Assembly (NCBI RefSeq): GCF_025527015.1
Contig: NZ_JAODIM010000035.1
Coordinates: 1-64,000 of the forward strand
Direction: 5' to 3'
DNA length: 64,000 nt
Source: Winslowiella arboricola
GTDB taxonomy: Bacteria > Pseudomonadota > Gammaproteobacteria > Enterobacterales > Enterobacteriaceae
Each line of letters starts with the position of its first letter. Positions within the stretch are counted from its first letter, which is position 1. Positions 32,593 to 43,437 of the stretch are shown here, in pieces. A program made the translations under genes and the position numbers. The notes under the pieces were generated by a model. The model had not been told where the DNA came from. It did not search any database and was given only the letters and a program-made list of their open reading frames with translations.

Positions 32593-33450
32593 ATGAGCCA
32601 GACAGCAACAAGTACGCTTAAAGGTCAATGTATCGCCGAGTTTCTCGGCACCGGTTTAATTATTTTCTTTGGTGCTGGCTGCGTTGCCGCGATGAAACTG
32701 GCTGGCGCCAGTTTTGGTCAGTGGGAAATCAGCATCATCTGGGGCCTCGGCGTCTCCATGGCGATCTATATGAGCTCGGCGATTTCCGGCGCTCATCTTA
32801 ACCCAGCGGTTACCGTCGCGCTGTGGCTGTTCGCCTGCTTTGACCGCCGTAAAGTTCTGCCCTATATCTTCGCGCAGATTGCCGGCGCCTTCTGCGCGGC
32901 TGCACTGGTCTACGGTCTTTACTACAATCTGTTTATCGATTTCGAACAAACGCACCAGATGGTACGCGGCAGCACTGAAAGCCTCGACCTTGCCGGCATC
33001 TTCTCCACCTATCCGAACCCACATATTGGTGTCGGTCAGGCGTTTCTGGTTGAAATGGTGATTACCGCCGTACTGATGGCGCTGATTATGGCGCTGACCG
33101 ATGACGGCAACGGCATCCCGCGTGGTCCGCTGGCGCCGCTGCTGATTGGCCTGCTGATTGCGATAATCGGTGCAGCAATGGGTCCACTGACCGGCTTTGC
33201 ACTCAATCCGGCCCGTGACTTCGGACCTAAAATCTTCGCCTGGTTAGCAGGCTGGGGTGAAGTCGCCTTCACTGGCGCACGTGACATCCCTTACTTCCTG
33301 GTTCCGATTTTTGGACCATTAGTCGGCGCAAGCCTGGGCGCATTCGGATATCGTGCCTTGATTGGTCGTCACCTGCCATGCGATGTTTGCGTAGATGATG
33401 ACGAGAAAGCAGAAAAGCCCGTCGCGCGCGCTGAGCAACGTAAAGCGTAA
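32593..33450 (+). CDS. glpF: glycerol facilitator aquaglyceroporin GlpF
   Basis: Inner-membrane channel for passive glycerol entry. The 285-residue protein has six membrane helices plus two half-helices with the NPA motifs SGAHLNPAVTVAL (about 65-77) and FALNPARDFGP (about 201-211), and the second-motif Arg of the selectivity filter. AGGAA lies nine bases before the ATG. It heads the glycerol operon with glpK 35 bases on. Confidence 0.97.
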   Translation: MSQTATSTLKGQCIAEFLGTGLIIFFGAGCVAAMKLAGASFGQWEISIIWGLGVSMAIYMSSAISGAHLNPAVTVALWLFACFDRRKVLPYIFAQIAGAFCAAALVYGLYYNLFIDFEQTHQMVRGSTESLDLAGIFSTYPNPHIGVGQAFLVEMVITAVLMALIMALTDDGNGIPRGPLAPLLIGLLIAIIGAAMGPLTGFALNPARDFGPKIFAWLAGWGEVAFTGARDIPYFLVPIFGPLVGASLGAFGYRALIGRHLPCDVCVDDDEKAEKPVARAEQRKA

Positions 33451-33482
33451 TTGTGCTCATCCTTTACACCATCAGGAATTGA

Positions 33483-34997
<1,515 letters not shown>

Positions 34998-35006
34998 TTA
35001 ATCCTG

Positions 35007-35095
35007 CGGGCGGCGAGAACGCCGCCCCTGCAATATGTTCATTTTCCCCGTAGGGGCGGCGTTCTCGCCGCCCGTGCCAATGTTTTGCACTGTCC
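35007..35095. repeat. REP-like inverted pair with extended flank between glpK and glpX
   Basis: GCGGGCGGCG-AGAA-CGCCGCCC then CTGC (35007-35031) faces GTAG plus GGGCGGCG-TTCT-CGCCGCCC (35050-35073). The second copy is followed by GTGCCAATGTTTTGCACTGT, a flank repeated with few changes at 47932-47953. The flank itself holds GTGC/GCAC arms. Confidence 0.85.
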
Positions 35096-35160
35096 CACTC
35101 CCAGCGGCAAAGTCTATCTGTGATAAACTCATCGCCTCATCAATTCCCCCGAGGCAAATC

Positions 35161-36171
35161 ATGAAACGAGAACTCGCCATTGAATTTTCACGTGTTACCG
35201 AAGCTGCTGCGCTGGCCGGTTATAAGTGGTTAGGACGCGGAGATAAAAATACCGCCGATGGCGCCGCCGTGCATGCCATGCGCATTACGCTGAACAAAGT
35301 CGATATCGACGGGCAAATCGTGATTGGCGAAGGGGAAATTGATGAAGCACCGATGCTGTATATCGGTGAAAAGGTCGGCACCGGCAATGGTGAGGCGGTC
35401 GATATCGCGGTTGATCCCATTGAAGGCACGCGCATGACGGCAATGGGTCAGGCCAATGCCCTGGCAGTGCTGGCAGTCGGCGATAAAGGTACCTTCCTGC
35501 ATGCACCTGATATGTATATGGAAAAACTGATTGTCGGACCTGCCGCCAAAGGCTGTATCGATCTGAATCTGCCGCTGGCGGAGAATTTAAAGCGGATCGC
35601 CGCAGCGCTCGGCAAGCCGCTTAACGCCCTGACCGTCACCATCCTGGCGAAGCCGCGTCACGATGAAATTATTCGTCAGATGCAGCAGCTGGGTGTGCGC
35701 GTTTTCGCTATCCCTGACGGCGACGTTGCCGCCTCGATTCTGACTTGTATGCCGGACAGCGAAGTTGATGTGCTGTATGGCATTGGCGGTGCGCCGGAAG
35801 GAGTAGTGTCCGCAGCGGTGATCCGGGCGCTGGATGGCGATATGCAGGGCCGTTTACTGGCGCGTCATGTGGTCAAAGGCGATAATCAGGAGAATCGCCG
35901 CATTGGCGAGCAGGAACTGGCGCGCTGTCAGCAAATGGGCATTACCGCGGGTGAAGTGCTGCAACTGGATGAGATGGCGCGTAACGATAACGTGATTTTC
36001 TCCGCCACCGGCATCACCAGCGGCGATCTGCTAAAAGGCATTACCCGCAACGGCAATATGGCGACCACCGAAACCCTGCTGATTCGTGGCAAATCGCGCA
36101 CCATTCGCCGCATTCAGTCGATTCACTACCTTGACCGGAAAGATAGCGACCTGCACCAGTATATTTTGTAA
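35161..36171 (+). CDS. glpX: class II fructose-1,6-bisphosphatase GlpX
   Basis: Mn-dependent gluconeogenic phosphatase. Start taken at the ATG at 35161 (MKRELAIEF) after CCGAGG; the longer in-frame stretch upstream reads through REP sequence. The 336-residue length equals E. coli. It has the metal-site motifs GEGEIDEAPMLY and VDPIEGTRMTAMG (about 85-97), plus RSIHYLDRK near the end. It is the third gene of the glp cluster, separated from glpK by a REP pair. Confidence 0.97.
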   Translation: MKRELAIEFSRVTEAAALAGYKWLGRGDKNTADGAAVHAMRITLNKVDIDGQIVIGEGEIDEAPMLYIGEKVGTGNGEAVDIAVDPIEGTRMTAMGQANALAVLAVGDKGTFLHAPDMYMEKLIVGPAAKGCIDLNLPLAENLKRIAAALGKPLNALTVTILAKPRHDEIIRQMQQLGVRVFAIPDGDVAASILTCMPDSEVDVLYGIGGAPEGVVSAAVIRALDGDMQGRLLARHVVKGDNQENRRIGEQELARCQQMGITAGEVLQLDEMARNDNVIFSATGITSGDLLKGITRNGNMATTETLLIRGKSRTIRRIQSIHYLDRKDSDLHQYIL

Positions 36172-36240
36172 TCCAGGGTTTAAGTCCAGATTGTGCTTAA
36201 TGGCAGGGCAAATTTGTCGATACGAGCTTTGCCGCTGGCC

Positions 36241-36261
36241 GGGGGGTGGAAAAACCCCTAC
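36241..36261 (-). repeat. GTAG-footed hairpin between glpX and fpr
   Basis: On the minus strand GTAG is followed by GGGTTTTTCCACCCCCC, a short stem-loop with a different stem but the same foot as the GGGCGGCG repeats. It may also act on glpX transcript ends. Confidence 0.5.
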
Positions 36262-36324
36262 AGCCTGGCGAAGATGGCAGCAGACGAGAATAGCGAGCTA
36301 AAAATCAACCATTAAGGAGTTTAC

Positions 36325-37071
36325 ATGGCTGAATGGATCACCGGAAAAGTGACCAAAGTGACTAACTGGACCGATAGTTTGTTCAGTATCACCGTACATG
36401 CCCCCGTGGCGGCGTTTAATGCCGGTCAGTACGCCAAACTGGCGCTGGAAGTTGACGGCGAACGCGTGCAGCGCGCTTACTCCTATGTAAATGCTCCCAG
36501 TGATGAAAACCTTGAGTTCTATCTGGTAACGGTGCCGGAAGGCAAACTCAGTCCACGCCTGTTTGCCCTGCGGCCGGGCGATGAACTGATGATTACCAAA
36601 GATGCCGCCGGTTTCTTTATCCTCGACGAGATCCCCGAATGCGAAACCCTGTGGATGCTGGCCACCGGCACCGCCATCGGCCCTTATCTGTCGATTCTGC
36701 AGGAAGGCAAGGATCTGGAGCGTTTCCGCCACATTGTACTGGTGCATGCCGCGCGTTTCGCCGCCGACCTCAGCTATCTGCCGCTGATGCAGCAGTTACA
36801 GCAACGCTATAACGGCAAACTACAGATTCAGACGGTAGTCAGCCGCGAAGAGGTTGCCGGTTCACTGACCGGGCGCGTACCGGCACTGATTGAGAGCGGC
36901 CAGCTGGAACAGGCCGTTGACCTGAAGATCGATGCGGAAACCAGTCACGTTATGCTGTGTGGTAATCCGCAGATGGTGCGTGATACCCAGCAATTGCTGA
37001 AGGATACCCGTCAGATGCGTAAACATCTGCGGCGTAAGCCCGGTCATATGACCAGTGAGCATTACTGGTAA
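36325..37071 (+). CDS. fpr: ferredoxin/flavodoxin-NADP+ reductase Fpr
   Basis: FAD enzyme passing electrons from NADPH to flavodoxin or ferredoxin for methionine synthase, class III ribonucleotide reductase and FeS maintenance. The 248-residue length equals E. coli. The FAD segment is RAYSYVNAP (about 51-59), the NADP-binding segment is ATGTAIGPYLS (about 113-123), and the C-terminus ends in MTSEHYW with the ring-stacking Trp. It starts after AAGGAG. Its last 10 bases overlap the end of the convergent yiiR. Confidence 0.97.
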   Translation: MAEWITGKVTKVTNWTDSLFSITVHAPVAAFNAGQYAKLALEVDGERVQRAYSYVNAPSDENLEFYLVTVPEGKLSPRLFALRPGDELMITKDAAGFFILDEIPECETLWMLATGTAIGPYLSILQEGKDLERFRHIVLVHAARFAADLSYLPLMQQLQQRYNGKLQIQTVVSREEVAGSLTGRVPALIESGQLEQAVDLKIDAETSHVMLCGNPQMVRDTQQLLKDTRQMRKHLRRKPGHMTSEHYW

Positions 37072-37499
37072 TCCGCTTTCCTGAGGTAATTTACCGGCTG
37101 CGCTGCGCTGCCGAAGCGGTTGTCGCCATTGGTGCCGGTAATTACCCCGAGTTCGAGCAGCACCATAATAAAGATCAGCGTGGGTATAAAGCGGCCTAAT
37201 GCCCACTGCCAGCTGACACCCAGCACGGCCCAGTTGCCCGCCAGCAGTATCCACGCCAGAATCACCAGCAGCGCCCAGTAACCTTTTTTATTGCGGTCAT
37301 GCAAACGCTTAACCATCACCGCACTCGATGGCCACAGCAGGCACACCACGCCAAACGCCGCCATCTGCGTATCCAGCCAGCCATAAGCCGCCAGACTGAA
37401 CAGCAGCACCATTGCGATCAGCCATACAGCCTGCCAGATCCAGAAGTCACGGCGTCCCAGACGACCGCGATAAGAAAAGCACCATTGTTGTAGAGTCAT
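37062..37499 (-). CDS. yiiR: DUF805 inner-membrane protein YiiR
   Basis: A 145-residue membrane protein of unknown function, matching E. coli YiiR (146). The N-terminal WCFSYRGRLGRRDFW motif is the DUF805 signature, followed by about four hydrophobic segments (20-42, 48-62, 78-92 and 98-120) and KRLHDRNKKGYWAL between them. It overlaps the fpr stop tail to tail. Confidence 0.92.
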   Translation of the reverse strand: MTLQQWCFSYRGRLGRRDFWIWQAVWLIAMVLLFSLAAYGWLDTQMAAFGVVCLLWPSSAVMVKRLHDRNKKGYWALLVILAWILLAGNWAVLGVSWQWALGRFIPTLIFIMVLLELGVITGTNGDNRFGSAAQPVNYLRKADYQ

Positions 37500-37603
37500 G
37501 CATCCGTCCCGGAAAAAGCATCATTAAAAGGCCGCAGCTTTTGACTTTGGCGGGTAAAAACCGTTCTAATCGTTGGCTGAGTTTACTGGTTAGGGTCAAC
37601 AAA

Positions 37604-38194
37604 ATGAAGAAAGCGCGTGGTACGGCATTAATTATCGGATGTTTACTGTGGCAAACCGCCTGGGCCGATCCCGAGCCGCAGGATCGCGCTGAACATATGC
37701 CAGCCGCCCCCTACCTGCTGGCCGGCGCGCCCACTTTCGATATGACCATCGCGCAGTTCCGTGAAAAGTATAATCTTGCCAATCCTGAGTTACCGATTAG
37801 TGAATACCGCGCCATCGATAATCGCGATGACAAAAGCAATCTGACCCGTGCCGCCAGTAAAATTAACGAAAACTTGTATGCCTCCACCGCGCTGGAACAC
37901 GGCACCGGAAAAATCAAAACCTTACAGATTACCTGGCTGCCGATTCAGGGCGCGGAAGAGAAGAGCGCCCATGAGAAAGCACTGGCTTATATGACGGCAA
38001 TGATGCGCTTTTTCGCACCGGGAATTTCCGCGGAAGAAGCTACTAAGCGTATGAATAATTTACTGAATAAAGGCAAAGGATCGCGTTATTTTGCCCAGAC
38101 GGAGGGCGCTCTGCGCTTTGTGGTGGCGGATAATGGTGAAAAAGGCCTGACATTCGCCATTGAGCCGATAAAACTATCGCTGGCAACCCCTTAG
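37604..38194 (+). CDS. yiiQ: DUF1454 periplasmic protein YiiQ
   Basis: A 196-residue protein of unknown function. I start it at the ATG at 37604 (MKKARGTALIIGCLLWQTAWA), a clear Sec signal peptide cleaved near residue 21; upstream in-frame codons lie antisense to yiiR. APYLLAGAPTFD, LTRAASKINENLYASTALE and EGALRFVVADNGEKGLTFAIEPIKL match E. coli YiiQ. Position just before tpiA is conserved. Confidence 0.94.
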   Translation: MKKARGTALIIGCLLWQTAWADPEPQDRAEHMPAAPYLLAGAPTFDMTIAQFREKYNLANPELPISEYRAIDNRDDKSNLTRAASKINENLYASTALEHGTGKIKTLQITWLPIQGAEEKSAHEKALAYMTAMMRFFAPGISAEEATKRMNNLLNKGKGSRYFAQTEGALRFVVADNGEKGLTFAIEPIKLSLATP

Positions 38195-38317
38195 CAGCAC
38201 AGGCAAAGATGACGAAAAGCAAAGCCTTTCACGGTTTTGATCTCTATACTGTCTGGCAGACAACACTGTCGGAAGGCAGTGCTACTTCAAAGTATCACGT
38301 TAAGCGTGGAGGATATG

Positions 38318-39082
38318 ATGCGACATCCATTAGTGATGGGTAACTGGAAACTGAACGGCAACAAACATATGGTCAACGAGTTGATCGAAGGTCTGCGTAA
38401 AGAGCTGAGCACCGTTGATGGTTGCGGCGTTGCTATCGCACCACCGGCGCTGTACCTGGACCAGGCGAAGCATGCCATTTCTGGTAGCCATATTGCTCTG
38501 GGCGCACAGAACGTCGACGTTAACCTGTCTGGCGCGTTCACCGGTGAAGTTTCCGCGGATATGCTGAAAGATATCGGCGCGAAATACATTATTATCGGCC
38601 ACTCTGAGCGTCGTACTTACCATAAAGAGAGCGATGAGTTTATCGCGAAGAAATTCGCTGTGGTGAAAGCCGCAGGTCTGGTTCCGGTACTGTGCATCGG
38701 TGAAACCGAAGCAGAGAACGAAGCGGGCCAGACTGAAGAAGTTTGCGCACGTCAGCTTGATGCGGTGCTGGAAACACAGGGCGCAGCAGCGTTCGAAGGT
38801 GTGGTGGTTGCTTACGAGCCAGTATGGGCGATTGGTACCGGCAAATCCGCCACCCCTGCGCAGGCTCAGGCCGTACACAAATTTATTCGCGACCATATCG
38901 CGAAGAAAGATGCCACCATTGCTAACCAGGTAATCATTCAGTACGGCGGTTCTGTTAACGATAAAAACGCAGCAGAACTGTTTACCCAGCCCGATATCGA
39001 CGGCGCGCTGGTCGGTGGTGCTTCTCTGAAAGCAGACGCCTTTGCGGTAATCGTAAAAGCCGCTGCCGCAGCGAAGAAATAA
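38318..39082 (+). CDS. tpiA: triosephosphate isomerase TpiA
   Basis: Interconverts dihydroxyacetone phosphate and glyceraldehyde-3-phosphate. I use the second ATG of an ATGATG pair (38318) because GGAGG (38308-38312) lies five bases before it. The 254-residue TIM barrel has NWKLNG with the catalytic Lys, IIGHSERR (His near 95), [11 protein letters not shown] (Glu near 167) and the phosphate loop GGASLK. Standard position between yiiQ and cdh. Confidence 0.98.
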   Translation: MRHPLVMGNWKLNGNKHMVNELIEGLRKELSTVDGCGVAIAPPALYLDQAKHAISGSHIALGAQNVDVNLSGAFTGEVSADMLKDIGAKYIIIGHSERRTYHKESDEFIAKKFAVVKAAGLVPVLCIGETEAENEAGQTEEVCARQLDAVLETQGAAAFEGVVVAYEPVWAIGTGKSATPAQAQAVHKFIRDHIAKKDATIANQVIIQYGGSVNDKNAAELFTQPDIDGALVGGASLKADAFAVIVKAAAAAKK

Positions 39083-39089
39083 GATGTTT

Positions 39090-39114
39090 ACGGGCGGCGT
39101 TATCGTCGCCCCTG
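39090..39114 (-). repeat. REP-like hairpin between tpiA and cdh
   Basis: ACGGGCGGCG-TTAT-CGTCGCCC followed by CTG; CAGG foot rather than GTAG on the minus strand, with one mismatch in the stem. It separates convergent tpiA and cdh. Confidence 0.65.
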
Positions 39115-39118
39115 TTAT

Positions 39119-39886
39119 TTATGCCGCTTTGCCGAGGATCTTACAGCTATGATCCTGAATCTCTTCTGCCGACCCACGATTTAACTTCAGCCAGTTACGT
39201 TCAATCGCCATCAGCACCAGGCGGCCATCCGGCAGTGCTGCCAGCGCCAGACCATACTTTCCCATTCCTGCATGCGTATCGGGCACTTCATCGGCCAGAC
39301 GGATAAACGCACTCTGCTGCGCCAGTTGTTCAACGGTCAGCGTTCTGAGCAGATAAGGGTGCTTTAAGAGGGTGGCGGATTGCCAGTGCTCGCCTAACGA
39401 GGGCGCCAGCTGGTCTAACTGCTGACGCACATCCGCCCGCAGACAAGAGATATGAATATGCAGCTGATTCTGCGTGCGGCCATACTGCGAATTAATCGCC
39501 AGCGAAATTGCGCTATCGGCAACCGGTGCGCCACGTTTGTCGGCCAGTAAGTGGCGTTCCCGCCAGGATTGGAAAAAGAAGTTGGGTGTTCGTGGATTAA
39601 GCAGCAGCGGGTTTTCGATACCGCTGATTCTGGCAACTGGCATCAGTAAATATTGTAGCGGCCCGTTGCGATCCTTCATGGTGACATAGCCCTGGGCCAT
39701 ATCGACATTCTCGCAGGGTGCAGGATTGCCGCTTTGTTGCTGGCCAGGCACACATTTCTCACTGATTGTCTGCCACAACGCATCAGCATTTTTTTGCAAA
39801 CTCAATGCGGCTATCGCCAGTCCTGCCACCAGCAGGGCAATGACCAGCACGATAACAGTAACCGCGCGATTTCTTCCTTGCTGCAT
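39119..39886 (-). CDS. cdh: CDP-diacylglycerol pyrophosphatase Cdh
   Basis: Hydrolyses CDP-diacylglycerol to phosphatidate and CMP at the inner membrane. About 255 residues, starting at the ATG at 39886 (MQQGRNRAVTV) nine bases after an AAAAGG site; a GTG nine bases earlier is less likely. It has one N-terminal membrane anchor (about 9-29) and a HIT-like core with QNQLHIHISCL supplying the catalytic His. GPLQYLLMPVARISGIE and RASAEEIQDH-type C-terminal segments match E. coli Cdh, also next to tpiA. Confidence 0.95.
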   Translation of the reverse strand: MQQGRNRAVTVIVLVIALLVAGLAIAALSLQKNADALWQTISEKCVPGQQQSGNPAPCENVDMAQGYVTMKDRNGPLQYLLMPVARISGIENPLLLNPRTPNFFFQSWRERHLLADKRGAPVADSAISLAINSQYGRTQNQLHIHISCLRADVRQQLDQLAPSLGEHWQSATLLKHPYLLRTLTVEQLAQQSAFIRLADEVPDTHAGMGKYGLALAALPDGRLVLMAIERNWLKLNRGSAEEIQDHSCKILGKAA

Positions 39887-39964
39887 CAGCGTCACCTTTT
39901 GATCTTTTCACCCGGACGAATAGTCGCCGAAGTGCCGATAAAAGTCACGCATTGCGAAGCCACA

Positions 39965-39989
39965 GCAGGCGGCAATCAAAGCCGCCTGC
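39965..39989 (-). terminator. hairpin after sbp
   Basis: GCAGGCGGC (39965-39973) and GCCGCCTGC (39981-39989) form a 9-bp stem with a 7-base loop just downstream of sbp. No clear T-run follows on the minus strand. Confidence 0.55.
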
Positions 39990-40000
39990 CCGGTGGAGTA

Positions 40001-40990
40001 TTAACGCTTCATAATCTGATCGTAACTGCCGCCTTCAGAGAAGTGGGTCTTCTGCGCAGCGGTCCAGCCACCGAACTTACCATCAATGGTAAACAGATTT
40101 ACCGGCTGGAAAGTGCTGGCATATTTCTTCGCCACCGCAGCATCACGCGGACGATAGAAGTTCTGCGCCGCGATCTCCTGGCCTTGTGGTGAGTAGAGAT
40201 ACTTCAGGTATTCATCAGCAACTTTGCGCGACTCACGCTCATCGACCACTTTATCGACGACAGAAACCGTTGGCTCCGCCAGAATCGATTCGCTTGGCGT
40301 GACAATCTCAAACTTATCTTTACCCAGCTTATTAACCGCCAGGTACGCTTCGTTTTCCCATGCAATCAGCACGTCACCGATGCCACGCTCCACAAAGGTG
40401 TTGGTGGCGCCGCGCGCACCAGAATCCTGTACTTCAACATTCTTAAACAGATCTTTGACAAACGCCTGTGCTTTCGCCTGATCGCCATGGTTTTTATCCA
40501 GAGCATAGCCCCACGCTGCCAGATAGTTCCAGCGCGCGCCGCCCGAGGTTTTCGGATTTGGCGTAATCACCGCCACGCCCGGCTTGACCAAATCTGGCCA
40601 GTCATGGATTTGTTTAGGATTGCCTTTGCGAACCAGGAAGACGATGGTGGAAGTATAAGGTGCAGAGTTGTCTGGCAGACGTTTGATCCAGTTTTTATCA
40701 ATGCTGCCGCGTTCGGCAATCGCATCAACATCCGAAGCCAGCGCCAGCGTGACCACATCGGCTTTAATACCGTTAATCACTGACGTCGCCTGTTTGCCTG
40801 AACCACCGTGTGACTGACGGATAACCACATTGTCACCGGTTTCCTGCTTGTAATGTGCGCTGAAAGCTTTGTTGTACTGCTCGTATAATTCACGCGTTGG
40901 ATCGTAAGACACATTCAGCAGCTGAATATCTTTTGCCAGCACGCTGGTTGAAGCCAGTAACAGGGTAAAACCCACACTCCACTTATTCAT
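40001..40990 (-). CDS. sbp: periplasmic sulfate-binding protein Sbp
   Basis: Delivers sulfate to the CysTWA ABC importer. The 329-residue precursor starts at the ATG at 40990 ([19 protein letters not shown]) with a signal peptide cut before [34 protein letters not shown] and [22 protein letters not shown] carry the sulfate-binding backbone and Ser contacts. CysB control is expected from the family. The AT-rich upstream region (41000-41097) has an E. coli-like TTACGATATAAAGG segment. It lies downstream of pfkA with a hairpin between. Confidence 0.96.
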   Translation of the reverse strand: MNKWSVGFTLLLASTSVLAKDIQLLNVSYDPTRELYEQYNKAFSAHYKQETGDNVVIRQSHGGSGKQATSVINGIKADVVTLALASDVDAIAERGSIDKNWIKRLPDNSAPYTSTIVFLVRKGNPKQIHDWPDLVKPGVAVITPNPKTSGGARWNYLAAWGYALDKNHGDQAKAQAFVKDLFKNVEVQDSGARGATNTFVERGIGDVLIAWENEAYLAVNKLGKDKFEIVTPSESILAEPTVSVVDKVVDERESRKVADEYLKYLYSPQGQEIAAQNFYRPRDAAVAKKYASTFQPVNLFTIDGKFGGWTAAQKTHFSEGGSYDQIMKR

Positions 40991-41097
40991 CGCACACACT
41001 CCCAAAGTTGTTATGTGAGAAGCGTGACACAAAGTTATCTGCGATTTAAAGAATTAAAAAGTAACCTTTATATCGTAATGGAATATATCTTTGCATA

Positions 41098-41127
41098 ACA
41101 GAGGCGCTGAACCCGCAGCGCCTCTGT
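41098..41127 (-). terminator. hairpin after pfkA
   Basis: ACAGAGGCGCTG (41098-41109) and CAGCGCCTCTGT (41116-41127) form a perfect 12-bp stem with a 6-base loop between the pfkA stop and the sbp promoter. The T-run is weak, but the stem is strong. Confidence 0.75.
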
Positions 41128-41138
41128 ATAAAGCGTAA

Positions 41139-42101
41139 TCAGTAGAGTTTTTTCGCCGTATCCAGCCAGTCGCCTTTAAACGGACGCTTCATATTTTCGA
41201 TGGCATCAATAATGTCATGATGCACCATCTTCTCATTCTGAATACCGACGCAACGTCCGCCGTAGCCCTGTAGCAGCAGCTCGATGGAGTAAGCGCCCAT
41301 ACGCGAAGCCAGAATGCGGTCATAGGCGACCGGCGCACCGCCACGCTGAATATGGCCCAGCACCGTGGCGCGGGTTTCGCGTTTGGTTTCAGCTTCGATA
41401 AATTTCGCGAGGTCGTCGATATCACAGATATGCTCGGTGATCGCCACGATTGCGTGCTTTTTACCTTTGGCGATACCTGCTTTGATCTCTTCCACCAGCT
41501 CTTCACGGGTGTAAGGAATTTCCGGCAGCACGATAAATTCACAACCACCGGCAATTGCCGCCGCCAGGGTCAAATCACCACAGTATCGGCCCATCACTTC
41601 GACAATTGAAATACGCTGGTGCGAGGAAGAGGTATCGCGCAGGCGGTCAATCGCTTCCACTACCGTTTCCAGCGCGGTGAAATAGCCGATGGTGTAGTCA
41701 GTGCCGGCAACATCGTTATCAATGGTGCCTGGCAGGCCAATACAGGGAAAGCCCATCTCGGTCAGACGCTTGGCACCCATATAGGAGCCATCGCCGCCAA
41801 TCACCACCAGCGCATCGATGCCGCGCTTTTTCATATTATCAATCGCGACCATACGCACTTCATCATTGCGGAACTCAGGAAAACGCGCAGAGCCGAGGAA
41901 AGTACCGCCACGATTAATCATATCGGACACGCTGTAGCGATCGAGATTGGTCATGCGATCTTCATACAAGCCCAGATAGCCATCATAAATACCAAAAACT
42001 TCCAGACCTTCACTCAGTGCGGCGCGAACGACCCCACGAATGGCTGCGTTCATTCCCGGAGCGTCACCGCCACTTGTCAGTACACCGATTTTTTTGATCA
42101 T
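41139..42101 (-). CDS. pfkA: 6-phosphofructokinase I PfkA
   Basis: ATP-dependent phosphorylation of fructose-6-phosphate, the committed step of glycolysis; tetramer activated by ADP and inhibited by PEP. The 320-residue length equals E. coli. It has [13 protein letters not shown] (about 8-20), [10 protein letters not shown] with the ATP site, [15 protein letters not shown] with catalytic Asp 127, and [12 protein letters not shown]. An apparent Cra site covers its promoter. Confidence 0.98.
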   Translation of the reverse strand: MIKKIGVLTSGGDAPGMNAAIRGVVRAALSEGLEVFGIYDGYLGLYEDRMTNLDRYSVSDMINRGGTFLGSARFPEFRNDEVRMVAIDNMKKRGIDALVVIGGDGSYMGAKRLTEMGFPCIGLPGTIDNDVAGTDYTIGYFTALETVVEAIDRLRDTSSSHQRISIVEVMGRYCGDLTLAAAIAGGCEFIVLPEIPYTREELVEEIKAGIAKGKKHAIVAITEHICDIDDLAKFIEAETKRETRATVLGHIQRGGAPVAYDRILASRMGAYSIELLLQGYGGRCVGIQNEKMVHHDIIDAIENMKRPFKGDWLDTAKKLY

Positions 42102-42203
42102 GACAACCTCTGAACTTGTTGATGCAAAATGATGAATTCAGTACGCCGGAAGGCCTCGACGCGTAAAAACAGACAGCGAGCTTATCGCCTGATAATGACA
42201 CAT

Positions 42204-42237
42204 AGTATATCAAACACTTCTGGCTGAATTGATTCAG
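42204..42237 (-). promoter_or_regulatory. pfkA promoter with Cra (FruR) operator
   Basis: CTGAATTGATTCAG (42224-42237) is a perfect palindrome close to the Cra consensus TGAAWCNNTTCA. On the minus strand a -10 TATACT is at 42204-42209, so the operator covers the -35 position, consistent with the known repression of pfkA by Cra. Confidence 0.7.
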
Positions 42238-42317
42238 GTCAGGCAAGTTTCGGCAAAAATATCTGCTTAGCCTCACGCTTTGAACTATTCATCCGCTATC
42301 TGCTTAATAACCTTAGG

Positions 42318-43220
42318 TTATAACTCGAAAAACCCCTGACGCTCAGCCGGAACCACCGAACAGGGATCCTGGTGAATAATGATATCCGCGCCGGGAAAAC
42401 GCCGCAGCAATGCCTGTTCAACCTGCTCGGCCACCAGATGCGCCTTTACCAGCGGCAAATGGTCATCCATCTCCAGATGAAGCTGGATAAAGCGCGTCGG
42501 TCCCGACTGGCGCGTGCGTAACTCATGTGCGCCACTGACTCCTGGCCACGAAGAGACAATATCAATAATCTCATTACGTTCATCGTCCGGTAAAGCCCGA
42601 TCTAATAACGATTGCACTGCCTCGTAACCCATACGTAGCGCGCTATAGAGGATCCACACCCCGATACCCAGCGCAAACAGGGCATCGGCGCGTGAGAAAC
42701 CATACCAGCTTAACGCCAGTGCAATCAAAATTGCGCCATTCATCACCACATCGGATTGATAGTGCAGCATATCGGCGCGAATCGCCTGGCTGCGGGTTTT
42801 GCGTACCACCCAGCGTTGAAAAGCCACCAGACCCAGCGTGGAGAACAGCGCAATCACCGTAACGATTATCCCTACCAGCGGTGCATGCATGGTGGCTGGC
42901 TGCGCAAGATGCTGAATACCAGTAAGAAACAGAAACAGCGCTGAACCGGAAATAAACATGCTTTGCGCCAGAGCCGCCAGCGACTCCGCTTTACCATGGC
43001 CAAACGTATGTTCGGCATCTGCCGGTTGCAGAGAGTAGCGCACTACCAGCAGGTTGGTCAGCGAGGCGGCGATATCCACCAGTGAATCGACCAGTGCCGC
43101 CAGCACACTCACCGAGCCGGTATACCACCAGGCAAAGATTTTGATAATTAGCAGTAGCGAAGCCAAAATCGTCGCCGCGATCGCTGCTGCATTAACCAGA
43201 CGTGCATATTGAGGATTCAT
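42318..43220 (-). CDS. fieF: cation-efflux pump FieF (YiiP)
   Basis: Proton-coupled exporter of Zn2+ and Fe2+, cation diffusion facilitator family. The 300-residue length equals E. coli. Six membrane helices (within 10-205) carry the metal site DSLVD (about 45-49) and HYQSD (about 153-157), and the cytoplasmic domain has [15 protein letters not shown] and [10 protein letters not shown]. Normal neighbour of pfkA in enterobacteria. Confidence 0.97.
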   Translation of the reverse strand: MNPQYARLVNAAAIAATILASLLLIIKIFAWWYTGSVSVLAALVDSLVDIAASLTNLLVVRYSLQPADAEHTFGHGKAESLAALAQSMFISGSALFLFLTGIQHLAQPATMHAPLVGIIVTVIALFSTLGLVAFQRWVVRKTRSQAIRADMLHYQSDVVMNGAILIALALSWYGFSRADALFALGIGVWILYSALRMGYEAVQSLLDRALPDDERNEIIDIVSSWPGVSGAHELRTRQSGPTRFIQLHLEMDDHLPLVKAHLVAEQVEQALLRRFPGADIIIHQDPCSVVPAERQGFFEL

Positions 43221-43437
43221 GCCGCACTCCGCAGGCTATTGGTGTGTCAGTATACTGAAATTGAGGGGGAAAAAGCCCCGGCGTTTTTGTCACGCTATCC
43301 GCCAGCCCAGGCAATAAGATGCGTTTATCTGCCTTATACAGAGCTGACAGAGCATCCGGAGCCAGAAAATTTCTGTATGTCCGTTAAATAGTGCCTTTCC
43401 TCTGCGGAATTTTGCTAAATTGACCCTCAATCAACAT

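Noticed and set aside
43209-43391. 60-codon open frame between fieF and the MASE2-GGDEF gene
   Set aside because: No ribosome site, no similarity that I recognise, and it begins antisense to the fieF start.
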